7,665 bases of DNA from Thermoanaerobaculia bacterium (GTDB lineage Bacteria; Acidobacteriota; Thermoanaerobaculia; Multivoradales; UBA5704): assembly GCA_025937035.1 (NCBI GenBank), contig JAICSG010000171.1:1-7665 (forward strand), in the 5' to 3' direction. Every line of letters starts with the position of its first letter. The first letter of the stretch is position 1. The notes beneath the pieces are model-generated. The model had not been told where the DNA came from, searched no databases, and saw nothing but the letters and a program-made list of their open reading frames with translations. Of the stretch, positions 1-6,273 are shown in pieces. Position numbers and translations under genes: made by a program.

Positions 1-1
1 C

Positions 2-367
2 CAGAAGCTGCTCGGCTGGTTCGGCGGCCACGGGTTCGCGGCGACTCTCCAGGGGATGACCTCGATGGGTCTGCCGGCGGTGATCGTCCTGCTGGTGATG
101 ATCGCCGAATTCTTCGGCTCGATCGGCCTGGTCACCGGCTTCCTGGGCCGTGTGGCCGCCTTCGGCATCTTCTGCGTGATGGTGGGGGCCATCCTCACCG
201 TCCACCTCCACAACGGCTTCTTCATGAACTGGGAGGGGACGCAGAAGGGGGAGGGGTTCGAGTACCACCTCCTGGCCATCGGCATGGCCATCGCCATCAT
301 GGTGAAAGGGAGCGGGCGCCTCTCGGTCGACCGCTCGATGACGCCCGACCGGCGGATCTATCGTTAA
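2..367 (+). CDS. DoxX family membrane protein (5' end missing)
   Basis: This is the C-terminal 121 residues of a small integral membrane protein; the reading frame is open from base 2, so the start lies outside the window. The visible part begins QKLLGWFGG, the typical DoxX N-terminal region, so only a short N-terminal piece is missing. Hydrophobic segments follow: roughly LPAVIVLLVMIAEFFGSIG, then VAAFGIFCVMVGAILTVHL, then YHLLAIGMAIAIMV. The conserved family blocks HLHNGFFMNW and GEGFEYHLL are present, and the end GSGRLSVDR matches the usual DoxX C-terminus. DoxX proteins are four-helix membrane proteins. Some take part in quinone-linked oxidation or redox stress systems, but most are uncharacterised, and nothing here fixes a substrate. 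An ATG at 56 is internal to the family alignment and is not the true start. The gene converges on the radical SAM gene, with stop codons overlapping in TTAA at 364-367. Confidence 0.88.
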   Translation, partial: QKLLGWFGGHGFAATLQGMTSMGLPAVIVLLVMIAEFFGSIGLVTGFLGRVAAFGIFCVMVGAILTVHLHNGFFMNWEGTQKGEGFEYHLLAIGMAIAIMVKGSGRLSVDRSMTPDRRIYR

Positions 368-1929
368 CCCTGGCGCATGAAGTGCCACCGGAGGTCGCCG
401 TCGAGGCGGCGGTAGACCTCCGGCTGGATCTTCGGGGCGAAGCGGTGGAGGACCACGTTGATCGGATCGCCGTGGGCCGCGGCCTCGATCGCCTCGGCCG
501 CGTCGCTCCCCGCCTTGCTGATGTAGGTCTGCCAGACCCCCTGGCGCACCGAGACCGAGCCCATCGAGACGTTCGGCATCCGCGCCACCCCCTTGCGGAG
601 CGTCGCGATTTTCTCCTTCAGGCTCTTCTCGTCGTCCATCGGCTCGCGCTGCCAGGGGGTGAACGGCTTCGGCACCAACACGTTGACCCCCATGTGGATG
701 TTGCCGATCAGCCCCTTCTTCGGCAGCTCCTCCAGCATGACCGCCCGCGCCTGGGCCACGAGATCCAGAATCCCTTGGACGTCCTCATCCGTCTCCCCCG
801 GCAGCCCGACGATGAAGTAGAGCTTGAGCGAGGTGAAGCCGTGGCGGAAGATCAGCCGCACCTTCTCCAGCAGGAAGGAGTTGGGGATGGGCTTGCCCAT
901 CTTCACCCGCAGCTCGTCCGTGCCGGTCTCGGGGGCGAGGGTGATCGAGCGGTCGCCCGAGTCGTGAAGGGCCTCGAGCACCCCCTCGGTCACCGCCGGG
1001 ATGCGGATCGACGAGACCGAGGTCCGGAAGCCCAGGCCGTTGGCCTCGCGCAGGATCTTCTCGATGTCGGGGTGATCCCCTACGGCGGTGGCCACGAAGC
1101 CGAGCTGGTTGGTGACCGGCCGCGCCCGCTCCAGGGAGGCGAGGATGTATTCGGTCGGATGCCACCGGAAGCGCCCCATGCCGAAGCTGGCCCAGCAGTA
1201 GCGGCACTTCTCGGGGCAGCCGCGCGACATCTCGATCAGGAACTTCTCGGAGAATTCGGTGTGCGGGGTGACGATCGCGGTCGTGGGCAGGTGCCCCGGC
1301 TGCTTCATCTGCTCCTCGGTCAGCTCCCGCTTGTTGAGCTTGGGGAGGGCATCCCCCTCCTCCTCGTAATGATGGAAGGCGGGGACGTAGAAGCCGTCGA
1401 GGGCCGCCAGCCGTTCGATCACCGCCTCGCGCTGCGCCTCCTCTTCGAGGGCGGCCAGCAGGTCGGGCAGCACGTTCTCAGCGGCGCCGATGGCGAAGAC
1501 GTCGACGAATTCCGACATCGGCAGCGGGTTGATCGAGGCGCAGGAGCCGCCCATCACGATCACCGGGTCCCAGGGGCCGCGGTCCTTCCGCCGCAGGGGG
1601 ATGCGGGCCCGGCCGAGCATCTGGACGAGGTTGACGTAGTCCTCCTCGAAGGAGACCGAGAAGCAGACGCAGCCGAAGTCGTTCATCGCCCGGCCGGTCT
1701 CGACCGAGATCGGCATCCCCACTCCATCCGTGAAGAAGCGCTCGGCGGTCCACTCCGGGGTGCGGTGGACCAGCTCGTAGACCCGCTGGAACCCCAGGCT
1801 GGACATCGCCACGTGGTAGGTGTTGGCGTAGGCCAGCGCCAGCCGGTACCGGCCGTGGGGAGAGAATCTCTCCACGGGGCGCTCGGCGGCGAGGATGGGG
1901 GACCAGTCGTGGGCGGCGGACCTCTTCAT
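364..1929 (-). CDS. Radical SAM protein, TIGR03960-like (YgiQ/B12-binding-type architecture)
   Basis: A 521-residue radical SAM enzyme. The N-terminal half (about 25-160) looks like the Rossmann-type B12-binding-like domain that precedes many radical SAM cores: YANTYHVAMSSLGF near 34-47 and VIVMGGSCASINPLPMSEFVD near 123-143, then AIGAAEN. The canonical cobalamin motif DxHxxG is absent, so cobalamin binding is doubtful. The core carries the CX3CX2C iron-sulfur motif at C238, C242 and C245 (SRGCPEKCRYCW), and YFIVGLPGET at 371-380 is a typical core strand. The later PKPFTPWQ block near 421-428 is common in uncharacterised radical SAM proteins of this group. Such enzymes cleave S-adenosylmethionine to make a 5'-deoxyadenosyl radical; the substrate here is unknown. 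The gene is last in the minus-strand series, 40 nt after yceI. No good ribosome binding site precedes the ATG (an AAGGGG lies about 16 nt away), so the start is less certain than the gene. Confidence 0.88.
   Translation of the reverse strand: MKRSAAHDWSPILAAERPVERFSPHGRYRLALAYANTYHVAMSSLGFQRVYELVHRTPEWTAERFFTDGVGMPISVETGRAMNDFGCVCFSVSFEEDYVNLVQMLGRARIPLRRKDRGPWDPVIVMGGSCASINPLPMSEFVDVFAIGAAENVLPDLLAALEEEAQREAVIERLAALDGFYVPAFHHYEEEGDALPKLNKRELTEEQMKQPGHLPTTAIVTPHTEFSEKFLIEMSRGCPEKCRYCWASFGMGRFRWHPTEYILASLERARPVTNQLGFVATAVGDHPDIEKILREANGLGFRTSVSSIRIPAVTEGVLEALHDSGDRSITLAPETGTDELRVKMGKPIPNSFLLEKVRLIFRHGFTSLKLYFIVGLPGETDEDVQGILDLVAQARAVMLEELPKKGLIGNIHMGVNVLVPKPFTPWQREPMDDEKSLKEKIATLRKGVARMPNVSMGSVSVRQGVWQTYISKAGSDAAEAIEAAAHGDPINVVLHRFAPKIQPEVYRRLDGDLRWHFMRQG
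388..423. repeat. Inverted repeat just past the DoxX stop
   Basis: A perfect 9-bp inverted repeat, CCGGAGGTC (388-396) and GACCTCCGG (415-423), with an 18-nt middle that can itself form a short inner stem (GCCG 397-400 with CGGC 407-410). It starts 21 nt after the DoxX stop, a position where a transcript-end hairpin would be useful for the plus-strand gene. It has no T-run after it, so it is not a standard intrinsic terminator. It also codes for the C-terminus of the radical SAM protein and could be chance in GC-rich coding DNA. Confidence 0.3.
1853..1877. repeat. Imperfect palindrome in the 5' coding region of the radical SAM gene
   Basis: CCGTGG (1853-1858) pairs with CCACGG (1872-1877), and inside it AGAGA (1861-1865) pairs with TCTCT (1867-1871), with GG bulged at 1859-1860 and a single A at the centre. 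It lies at about codons 18-26 of the radical SAM gene. The one-base centre means a DNA cruciform or dimeric protein site is as plausible as an RNA hairpin. It may be chance. Confidence 0.3.
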
Positions 1930-1969
1930 GGCGCTTATTCTAGAACCCCTTAACGGAAGGCCGCATTCC

Positions 1970-2557
1970 TCATCGGGCGGCCTGGGAGTCGCCGCTCAGC
2001 CGCCCCACGGCGTGGATGGTCACCCGCACCTCCTTCTCGACCCGCAGGAGGAAGAAGCTAGGGTCCTTCATCCCCCAGTCGAGATAGGGGACGATCATCA
2101 TGCCGGTCCCCTTGACCTGGGTGCCGTCGCTGGTGGCCACGATCGTCATGTCCATGGGGCGCTTGGTCCCGTGCAGCTCCAACATGCCGTGCAGCTCGAG
2201 CTGGCTCCGCCCGACCGGATTGAGCATGCCGCTGAAGCGTTGCGGCTCGAAGACGATCTCGGTGTAGCTCGGGCTCTCCAGGATCTTCTCGTGCATCTTG
2301 TGGTCGCGCCGGGAGACGCCGGTCTGGGCGCTGGTGGCGTCGAGCACGAACCGGCCGCTGGCCTCGTGGGTCTCCGGGTCGATCCGCACCGATCCCTCCT
2401 TGGCCCGCAGAAAGCCGTCGACCGTATGGAGGGTGGCGCCGAAGGTGAAATCGACCTTCGTGGCGGCGGGGTCGAGCTCGAAGGTGTAGGTGGCGGCGGA
2501 CAGGGGATAAGCAAACAGCAGGGCCAGCGGGAACCAGACGACCTCCTTGCGAAGCAT
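1970..2557 (-). CDS. YceI family secreted lipid-binding protein
   Basis: A 195-residue protein of the YceI family, about the family's usual length. Residues 1-21 form a signal peptide: MLRK, then a hydrophobic stretch VVWFPLALLFAYPL, with a likely cleavage after LSA (A21). The mature protein begins with the typical YceI opening TYTFELDPAATKVDFTFGATLHTVDGF. The family blocks RDHKMHEKILESPSYTEIVFEP and a C-terminal PYLDWGMKDPSFFLLRVEKEVRVTI also fit. Family members fold as a lipocalin-like beta barrel and bind long hydrophobic chains such as polyprenyl compounds or quinones in the periplasm. The gene begins 53 nt after the FAD oxidoreductase stop and has its own strong ribosome binding site, so it can be translated independently. 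Its position directly behind a lipid-modifying gene set suggests, as inference, that it binds or moves that pathway's product or substrate. Confidence 0.92.
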   Translation of the reverse strand: MLRKEVVWFPLALLFAYPLSAATYTFELDPAATKVDFTFGATLHTVDGFLRAKEGSVRIDPETHEASGRFVLDATSAQTGVSRRDHKMHEKILESPSYTEIVFEPQRFSGMLNPVGRSQLELHGMLELHGTKRPMDMTIVATSDGTQVKGTGMMIVPYLDWGMKDPSFFLLRVEKEVRVTIHAVGRLSGDSQAAR

Positions 2558-2564
2558 GGGTCTT

Positions 2565-2570
2565 CCTCCT
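2565..2570 (-). promoter_or_regulatory. Strong Shine-Dalgarno site of the yceI gene
   Basis: On the minus strand AGGAGG stands 7 nt before the ATG (2557-2555). It is the best ribosome binding site in the window and fixes the start that gives the protein its complete signal peptide. Confidence 0.85.
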
Positions 2571-2580
2571 CGTGGGTTCG

Positions 2581-2613
2581 GAGATCAATTGATCCGAGAT
2601 CAGTCAGAGATCA
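2581..2613. repeat. Three direct TGATCTC repeats overlapping a palindrome
   Basis: Read on the minus strand, TGATCTC occurs three times in the gap between the FAD oxidoreductase and yceI (plus-strand GAGATCA at 2581-2587, 2596-2602 and 2607-2613), with start-to-start steps of 15 and 11 bp. The copy at 2607-2613 contains the TGA stop of the oxidoreductase. A perfect 12-bp palindrome GATCAATTGATC lies at 2583-2594, flanked by TCGGA (2578-2582) and TCCGA (2593-2597), which give an imperfect larger dyad. The place, just upstream of yceI, would suit an operator, an internal promoter site or an RNA processing hairpin. No T-run follows, so a terminator is unlikely. A small slippage duplication is the plain alternative. 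Confidence 0.5.
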
Positions 2614-3699
2614 GACGGCCATCAGCCTCCAGGCCAGCCGCAGCGCCCCCAATCCCAGGCGGCGCGGCGGCAGGGTACGGGCATGGATGCCCAGCAGGCG
2701 TGAGAACAGGGCCGGCTCGGCCGCGAGCGCGCGGACGGCGCGGGCCCGCAGCCGGGGTCGTCGCTCCAGGGCGAGCACCAGGCCGGTCATGAGGTCCGGG
2801 AGACGGTTGATCCGGCGGTGGGCTCTGGCATAGCGGCCAAGGTCCCCCGCGACGATCGCCTCGACCAGGGCCGCCGACTCATGGAGGGCCACCGCCAGTC
2901 CTTCTCCGGTGATGGCGTCGAAGTAGCCCGCGGCGTCCCCGACCAGCGCCAGATTCCCCTTGTGGACGGCCCGGACCCGCTGCCGCAGGGGGCCCGTTCC
3001 GCGGTCGCGTGAGGCGAGCGGCGCTCCGGCCACCCGGGTGCGCAGCTCGGGGAGGCTCTCCAGGAGAGCGTCGAAATCCGCCTTGCGGCCGCTCCAGAGG
3101 AAGGCGATCCCCACCTGGTCCGGGGCGACGGGGGTCACGTAGGCCTCGCAGCCCGGCCCCCAGTAGACCTCCACGAAATCGCTCCACGGCGCCATGGCGA
3201 AGTGCCGCCGGACGCCGTACCGGAGTAGGGGCCCGGCGCCGCCGTCGAGCCCGGCCCACTGCCGGACCCGCGACCGCAGGCCGTCCGCCCCCACGATCCA
3301 GCGGGCGGTGAGAACCCCTTGATCGGTCTCCACCCCATCCTCCTGCAGCCCCTCCGCCTTGACGCCCCAGCGCAGGTCGACCCCCACCTCCTCCGCCCGG
3401 CAAACCAGCGCTTGGTGGAGCTCGGTCCGGCGCACCCCCAGCCCCCCGGCGTCCGGGAAGAGCCCTTCGGCCACCGCTCCGCGATCGAAGTAGCGTATGC
3501 CCCGGAAGGGGAGCCCGCGCGGCACCACCCCGATCTCCCGCAGCCGCGCCACGGCGTCGGGCATCAGACCCTCGCCGCAGGCCTTGTCGATCGGCGGCCG
3601 GGCGCGGTCGATCACCGTAACCCCGAGCCCCGCGAGCCGCGCCCGGATGGCGGTCGCCAGCCCCGCCGGCCCGCCGCCCACGATCAGCAGGTCGTTCAT
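2611..3699 (-). CDS. FAD-dependent oxidoreductase (geranylgeranyl reductase / type III PKS-associated hydroxylase type)
   Basis: A 362-residue flavoprotein of the aromatic hydroxylase/geranylgeranyl reductase superfamily. The FAD dinucleotide-binding motif GGGPAG is at residues 8-13, with the acidic ribose-binding D31 at the end of the second strand. PPIDKACGEGLMPDAV at 35-50 is a hallmark of this subgroup. The NAD(P)H/FAD-contacting IVGADGLRSRVR is at 135-146, and the second FAD motif GDAAGYFDAITGEGL is at 254-268. The closest known role I recognise is the flavin oxidoreductase that accompanies type III polyketide synthases and an ICMT-type methyltransferase (SrsC-like ring hydroxylation); reduction of an isoprenoid or polyene chain is the main alternative. 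The start ATG overlaps the ligase stop as ATGA at 3696-3699, with a GGGAAGG directly upstream, so translation is coupled. The C-terminal 60 residues are rich in arginine and leucine and could lie against the membrane. Confidence 0.88.
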   Translation of the reverse strand: MNDLLIVGGGPAGLATAIRARLAGLGVTVIDRARPPIDKACGEGLMPDAVARLREIGVVPRGLPFRGIRYFDRGAVAEGLFPDAGGLGVRRTELHQALVCRAEEVGVDLRWGVKAEGLQEDGVETDQGVLTARWIVGADGLRSRVRQWAGLDGGAGPLLRYGVRRHFAMAPWSDFVEVYWGPGCEAYVTPVAPDQVGIAFLWSGRKADFDALLESLPELRTRVAGAPLASRDRGTGPLRQRVRAVHKGNLALVGDAAGYFDAITGEGLAVALHESAALVEAIVAGDLGRYARAHRRINRLPDLMTGLVLALERRPRLRARAVRALAAEPALFSRLLGIHARTLPPRRLGLGALRLAWRLMAV

Positions 3700-5435
3700 C
3701 CTTCCCGCCGATCCCAGCGCATCCGCGCGTAGGCCCGGCTGGAGCGGGCCATCGCCCCGGCCAGCCGCAGCGGGGTGGCCGGCTCCGGGGGGGTGAGCTC
3801 CCCCGCCAGATAGAGCCGCAACGTCTCCCCCCGGCGGAGCTTGCCGGAGGAGGTGCGGGGGAGGGTGCCCGGCGCCAGGACGACCACCTGATCGGGGGAG
3901 AGGTTGGTCGCCCCCAGAACCGCCTCGCGGCAGGCCTCCGGCAGCGCCTCCCTTTCAGACGCCGTGGCCTCGCGCGAGGATTCCACGAACAGCGCCAGGG
4001 ACTCCCCCGGCGCGTCCTCCGGCAGCCAGCTCGCGGCCACCACGCAGCCGGTACGCACGCCGGGGACCCCCTCGGCCGCCCGCTCGATCTCATCCGGTGC
4101 GTAGTTGCGCCCGCGCAGGATGATCACCTCCTTGGCGCGGCCGGTGAGGTACAGCTCTCCGTCCTGGAGAAAGCCGAGGTCCCCGGTGTCGAGCCAGCCG
4201 TCGCGGAGGGCTCGGGCGGTGGCTTGCGGGTCGCCGAGATAGCCGTCCATCAGCGAGGGCCCCTGGGCCCAGACCCGCCCCACGCGCCCCTCCGGGAGGT
4301 CGCGCCCGGCCTCGTCCACGATCCGCAGGCGGAATCCGGGCACCGGCCGGCCCACGGAGACGATCTCGCGGCCGTCCGGCGTCTCCAGGGCGGCGCGGTC
4401 CTTCGCCAGCGCCTCGCGGTCGAAGCGCCGGCCGCAGAACGGCCGGCCGAGATCCGAGAAGGTGACGGCGAGCGCCGCCTCCGAGAGCCCGTAGACGGGG
4501 GTGAGCGCCTCGGGGCGGAACCCCCAGCGGGCGAAACGGTCGCGGAAGGCGCGCAACACCGAGGGGGCCACCGGCTCGGCGCCGTTCAGGGCCGTCCGCC
4601 AGGCGGAGAGGTCGGCCCCCTCCATCTCCTGATCGGAGACGCGGGTGACGCACAGGCTGTAGGCGAAGTTCGGCGCCGGCGAGATCGTCCCCCGGTAGCG
4701 CGAGAGGGCCCGCAGCCAGAGAGCCGGCCGGGCCACGAACAGCTCCGGCCCCAGCAGGGTCAGGGTGGCGTCGCGCGCCAGGGCCGGGAAGACGCAGCCG
4801 ATCAGACCCATGTCGTGGTAGAGCGGCAGCCAGGAGACGCAGCTGTGGCGCGTCTCCCCGGTGTCGGGCCAGAAGCCGCTCAGGATCTCGACCTGGGCCG
4901 CGATCGCCCGGTGGCTCAAGGCGACCGGCTTGGGATCAGCTGTAGTGCCGGAGGAGAGCTGGATCAGCCCGAGATCCGAAGGATCGACCCGGACCGGCTC
5001 GACCGCCGACGCCGGCAGGTCGCCGATCATCCGGCAGCCGAGGTCGGGGCGCGCCTCGGCGACGGCCTCGCCCAGGATGCGGCGCACTCGGGAGTCGGCC
5101 AGCACCAGGCGGGCCCCGGAGCTCTCCAGCATGCGGGCGGTGCGGTGGAGATACTCGCTCATGCGGCCCAGCCGCACCGGTGGATAGAGCGGCACGGGCA
5201 CGGCGCCGGCCAGGAGGGTGCCGAAGAACCCCTCGAAGAATTCGATGCCGGTGGGGAAGACGAGAGCGACGCGGTCCCCCTTCCGGATGCCCAGATTCAG
5301 CAGCCCGCCGCAGACGGCGAGCGCGCGCTCCCGCACCTCCCCCCAGCCGAACCAGGTGGCCGCCTCGGAGCGGTCCACGAAGCGGAGCCCCCCTTCCGGG
5401 TGGCGCCCCGCCACGGCGAGCCAGTCGTTGATCAT
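3696..5435 (-). CDS. Fatty-acyl-AMP ligase (FAAL-like adenylate-forming enzyme)
   Basis: A 579-residue acyl-adenylating enzyme, the length of a stand-alone FAAL. Motifs in order: VPLYPPVR near 81-88; the phosphate-binding loop LSSGTTADPKPV at 160-171; SWLPLYHDMGLIG at 201-213, a strong FAAL signature; YGLSEA at 315-320; FDREALAKDRAAL at 338-350, resembling the segment found in FAALs; WLDTGDLGF at 414-422; the hinge region GRAKEVIILRGRNYAPDEIE at 432-451; and the C-terminal catalytic lysine K532 in PRTSSGKLRRGE. FAALs make acyl-AMP from a fatty acid and ATP and pass the acyl group to a carrier protein rather than to CoA; the adjacent carrier gene fits this. I chose ATG at 5435, which overlaps the carrier stop as TGATG; a TTG one codon earlier (5438) is possible. 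It ends in ATGA with the FAD oxidoreductase. The fatty acid used cannot be read from sequence. Confidence 0.93.
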   Translation of the reverse strand: MINDWLAVAGRHPEGGLRFVDRSEAATWFGWGEVRERALAVCGGLLNLGIRKGDRVALVFPTGIEFFEGFFGTLLAGAVPVPLYPPVRLGRMSEYLHRTARMLESSGARLVLADSRVRRILGEAVAEARPDLGCRMIGDLPASAVEPVRVDPSDLGLIQLSSGTTADPKPVALSHRAIAAQVEILSGFWPDTGETRHSCVSWLPLYHDMGLIGCVFPALARDATLTLLGPELFVARPALWLRALSRYRGTISPAPNFAYSLCVTRVSDQEMEGADLSAWRTALNGAEPVAPSVLRAFRDRFARWGFRPEALTPVYGLSEAALAVTFSDLGRPFCGRRFDREALAKDRAALETPDGREIVSVGRPVPGFRLRIVDEAGRDLPEGRVGRVWAQGPSLMDGYLGDPQATARALRDGWLDTGDLGFLQDGELYLTGRAKEVIILRGRNYAPDEIERAAEGVPGVRTGCVVAASWLPEDAPGESLALFVESSREATASEREALPEACREAVLGATNLSPDQVVVLAPGTLPRTSSGKLRRGETLRLYLAGELTPPEPATPLRLAGAMARSSRAYARMRWDRREG

Positions 5436-5677
5436 CAATCCCCCAGTTTCCTCCGCACGACGGCCACGAGATCTCCGATGGTCTCGATGGAGCCCTCGTC
5501 CAGTTCGTCCAGGCGGACCCGGAAACGGTTCTCCACCTCCGCGGCCAGGGTCAGCAGGCGGACCGAGTCGAGCCGCAGATCCTCGACCAGCCGCATCTCC
5601 GGCGTCAGCTCACCTGCCCAACCGAGATGGGCCCGCGCCACCTCGGCGATGCCGTCGAGGATTGCCTCATCGCTCAT
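5435..5677 (-). CDS. Acyl carrier protein
   Basis: An 80-residue stand-alone acyl carrier protein. The phosphopantetheine attachment site is Ser38 in LRLDSVRLLTL, and the rest fits a four-helix carrier: an N-terminal helix DEAILDGIAEVARAHL, helix 2 from Ser38 through AAEVENRFRV, and a C-terminal helix from IGDLVAVVRRKL. The highly acidic stretch LDELDEGSIETIGD follows the usual carrier pattern of helix 3. After phosphopantetheinylation it would hold the acyl chain made available by the neighbouring fatty-acyl-AMP ligase. The ATG at 5677 overlaps the methyltransferase stop as ATGA (5674-5677), and AGGTGG lies 3 nt upstream. The same frame stays open upstream to 6343, but that extension runs through the methyltransferase gene in another frame and looks nothing like protein. 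This carrier is probably dedicated to the pathway rather than the housekeeping fatty acid carrier, which normally sits with fab genes. Confidence 0.93.
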   Translation of the reverse strand: MSDEAILDGIAEVARAHLGWAGELTPEMRLVEDLRLDSVRLLTLAAEVENRFRVRLDELDEGSIETIGDLVAVVRRKLGD

Positions 5678-6243
5678 CGTCCACCTGGCATCAGACGGGA
5701 ATGCCCTGCGAAGACGGTGCCGTAGTCGGTCATCCGCGCCAGCGCCTTCTCCTCGGCCCGGATGCGGACGCGGAGGATCAGACCATTGAGAACGCTGAAG
5801 ACGATCGCGGTCATCCAGGCCGTGTGGACCAGCGGCAGGGCGAGCATCTCCGTGATCACCGCCAGATAGTTGGGATGCCGCAGGAACCGGTACGGCCCGC
5901 CCGTGACGGGAGAGGTCCCAGGTAAGACCACGATCCGGGTGGTCCACCGGCCGTCGAGGGTCGAGATGACCCAATAGCGCAGCCCCGTCGCCAGGACGAT
6001 CAGCAGGAGCATGGGGATGCCCAGAGCCGGCACGAACGGCCGGTCCAGGAGCCAGACCTCCAGGGGGCAGCCGATCAGGAAGGCCGTATGGAGGAGCACC
6101 ATCCACCGGTAGTGCCCCGGCGCCACCTCGACTCCGCCCCGGGCCAGTAAGGCGCGCCGGTTCCGCTCCGCGATCCGCAGCTCGGCCAGCCGGCCGAGGG
6201 CGACGAGGAAGACGAGGAGGGTGTAGAGGAGGGGGGTGTCCAT
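5674..6243 (-). CDS. Isoprenylcysteine carboxyl methyltransferase (ICMT) family membrane methyltransferase
   Basis: A 189-residue polytopic membrane protein. Hydrophobic segments lie near 5-18, 48-66, 71-86 and 134-156. The S-adenosylmethionine-binding signature of the family, GPYRFLRHPNYLAVITE, is at 116-132, and the C-terminal RIRAEEKAL block (about 160-168), with its conserved glutamates, follows the last helix. Bacterial members include SrsB and BpsB (YpbQ), which O-methylate alkylresorcinol- or alkylpyrone-type lipids made by type III polyketide synthases; true prenyl-cysteine methylation is not expected in bacteria. Here it is the first gene of the operon, coupled to the carrier protein through ATGA, so methylation of a lipid product is the likely role (inference). 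No strong ribosome binding site precedes the ATG (only GGGG 4 nt upstream), but the sequence before it has no better start. A perfect hairpin lies 30 nt upstream. Confidence 0.9.
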   Translation of the reverse strand: MDTPLLYTLLVFLVALGRLAELRIAERNRRALLARGGVEVAPGHYRWMVLLHTAFLIGCPLEVWLLDRPFVPALGIPMLLLIVLATGLRYWVISTLDGRWTTRIVVLPGTSPVTGGPYRFLRHPNYLAVITEMLALPLVHTAWMTAIVFSVLNGLILRVRIRAEEKALARMTDYGTVFAGHSRLMPGGR

Positions 6244-6273
6244 GGCGCCCCGTAGTGTACCCGGAAGGCTCGG

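Noticed and set aside
382..1953. Long plus-strand open frame of 523 codons opposite the radical SAM gene
   Set aside because: The product is a low-complexity run of R, D, H, L and V with no domain, mirroring the antisense of a GC-rich gene; the minus strand carries clear radical SAM motifs.
2879..4093. 404-codon minus-strand frame overlapping the oxidoreductase and ligase genes
   Set aside because: Arginine, glycine and proline-rich shadow in another frame on the same strand; the true frames carry intact FAD and adenylate-forming motifs.
4224..5789. Long plus-strand open frame of 521 codons opposite the ligase, carrier and methyltransferase genes
   Set aside because: It crosses three well-supported minus-strand genes and has shadow composition (rich in R, G, A, E, H, P) without recognisable motifs.
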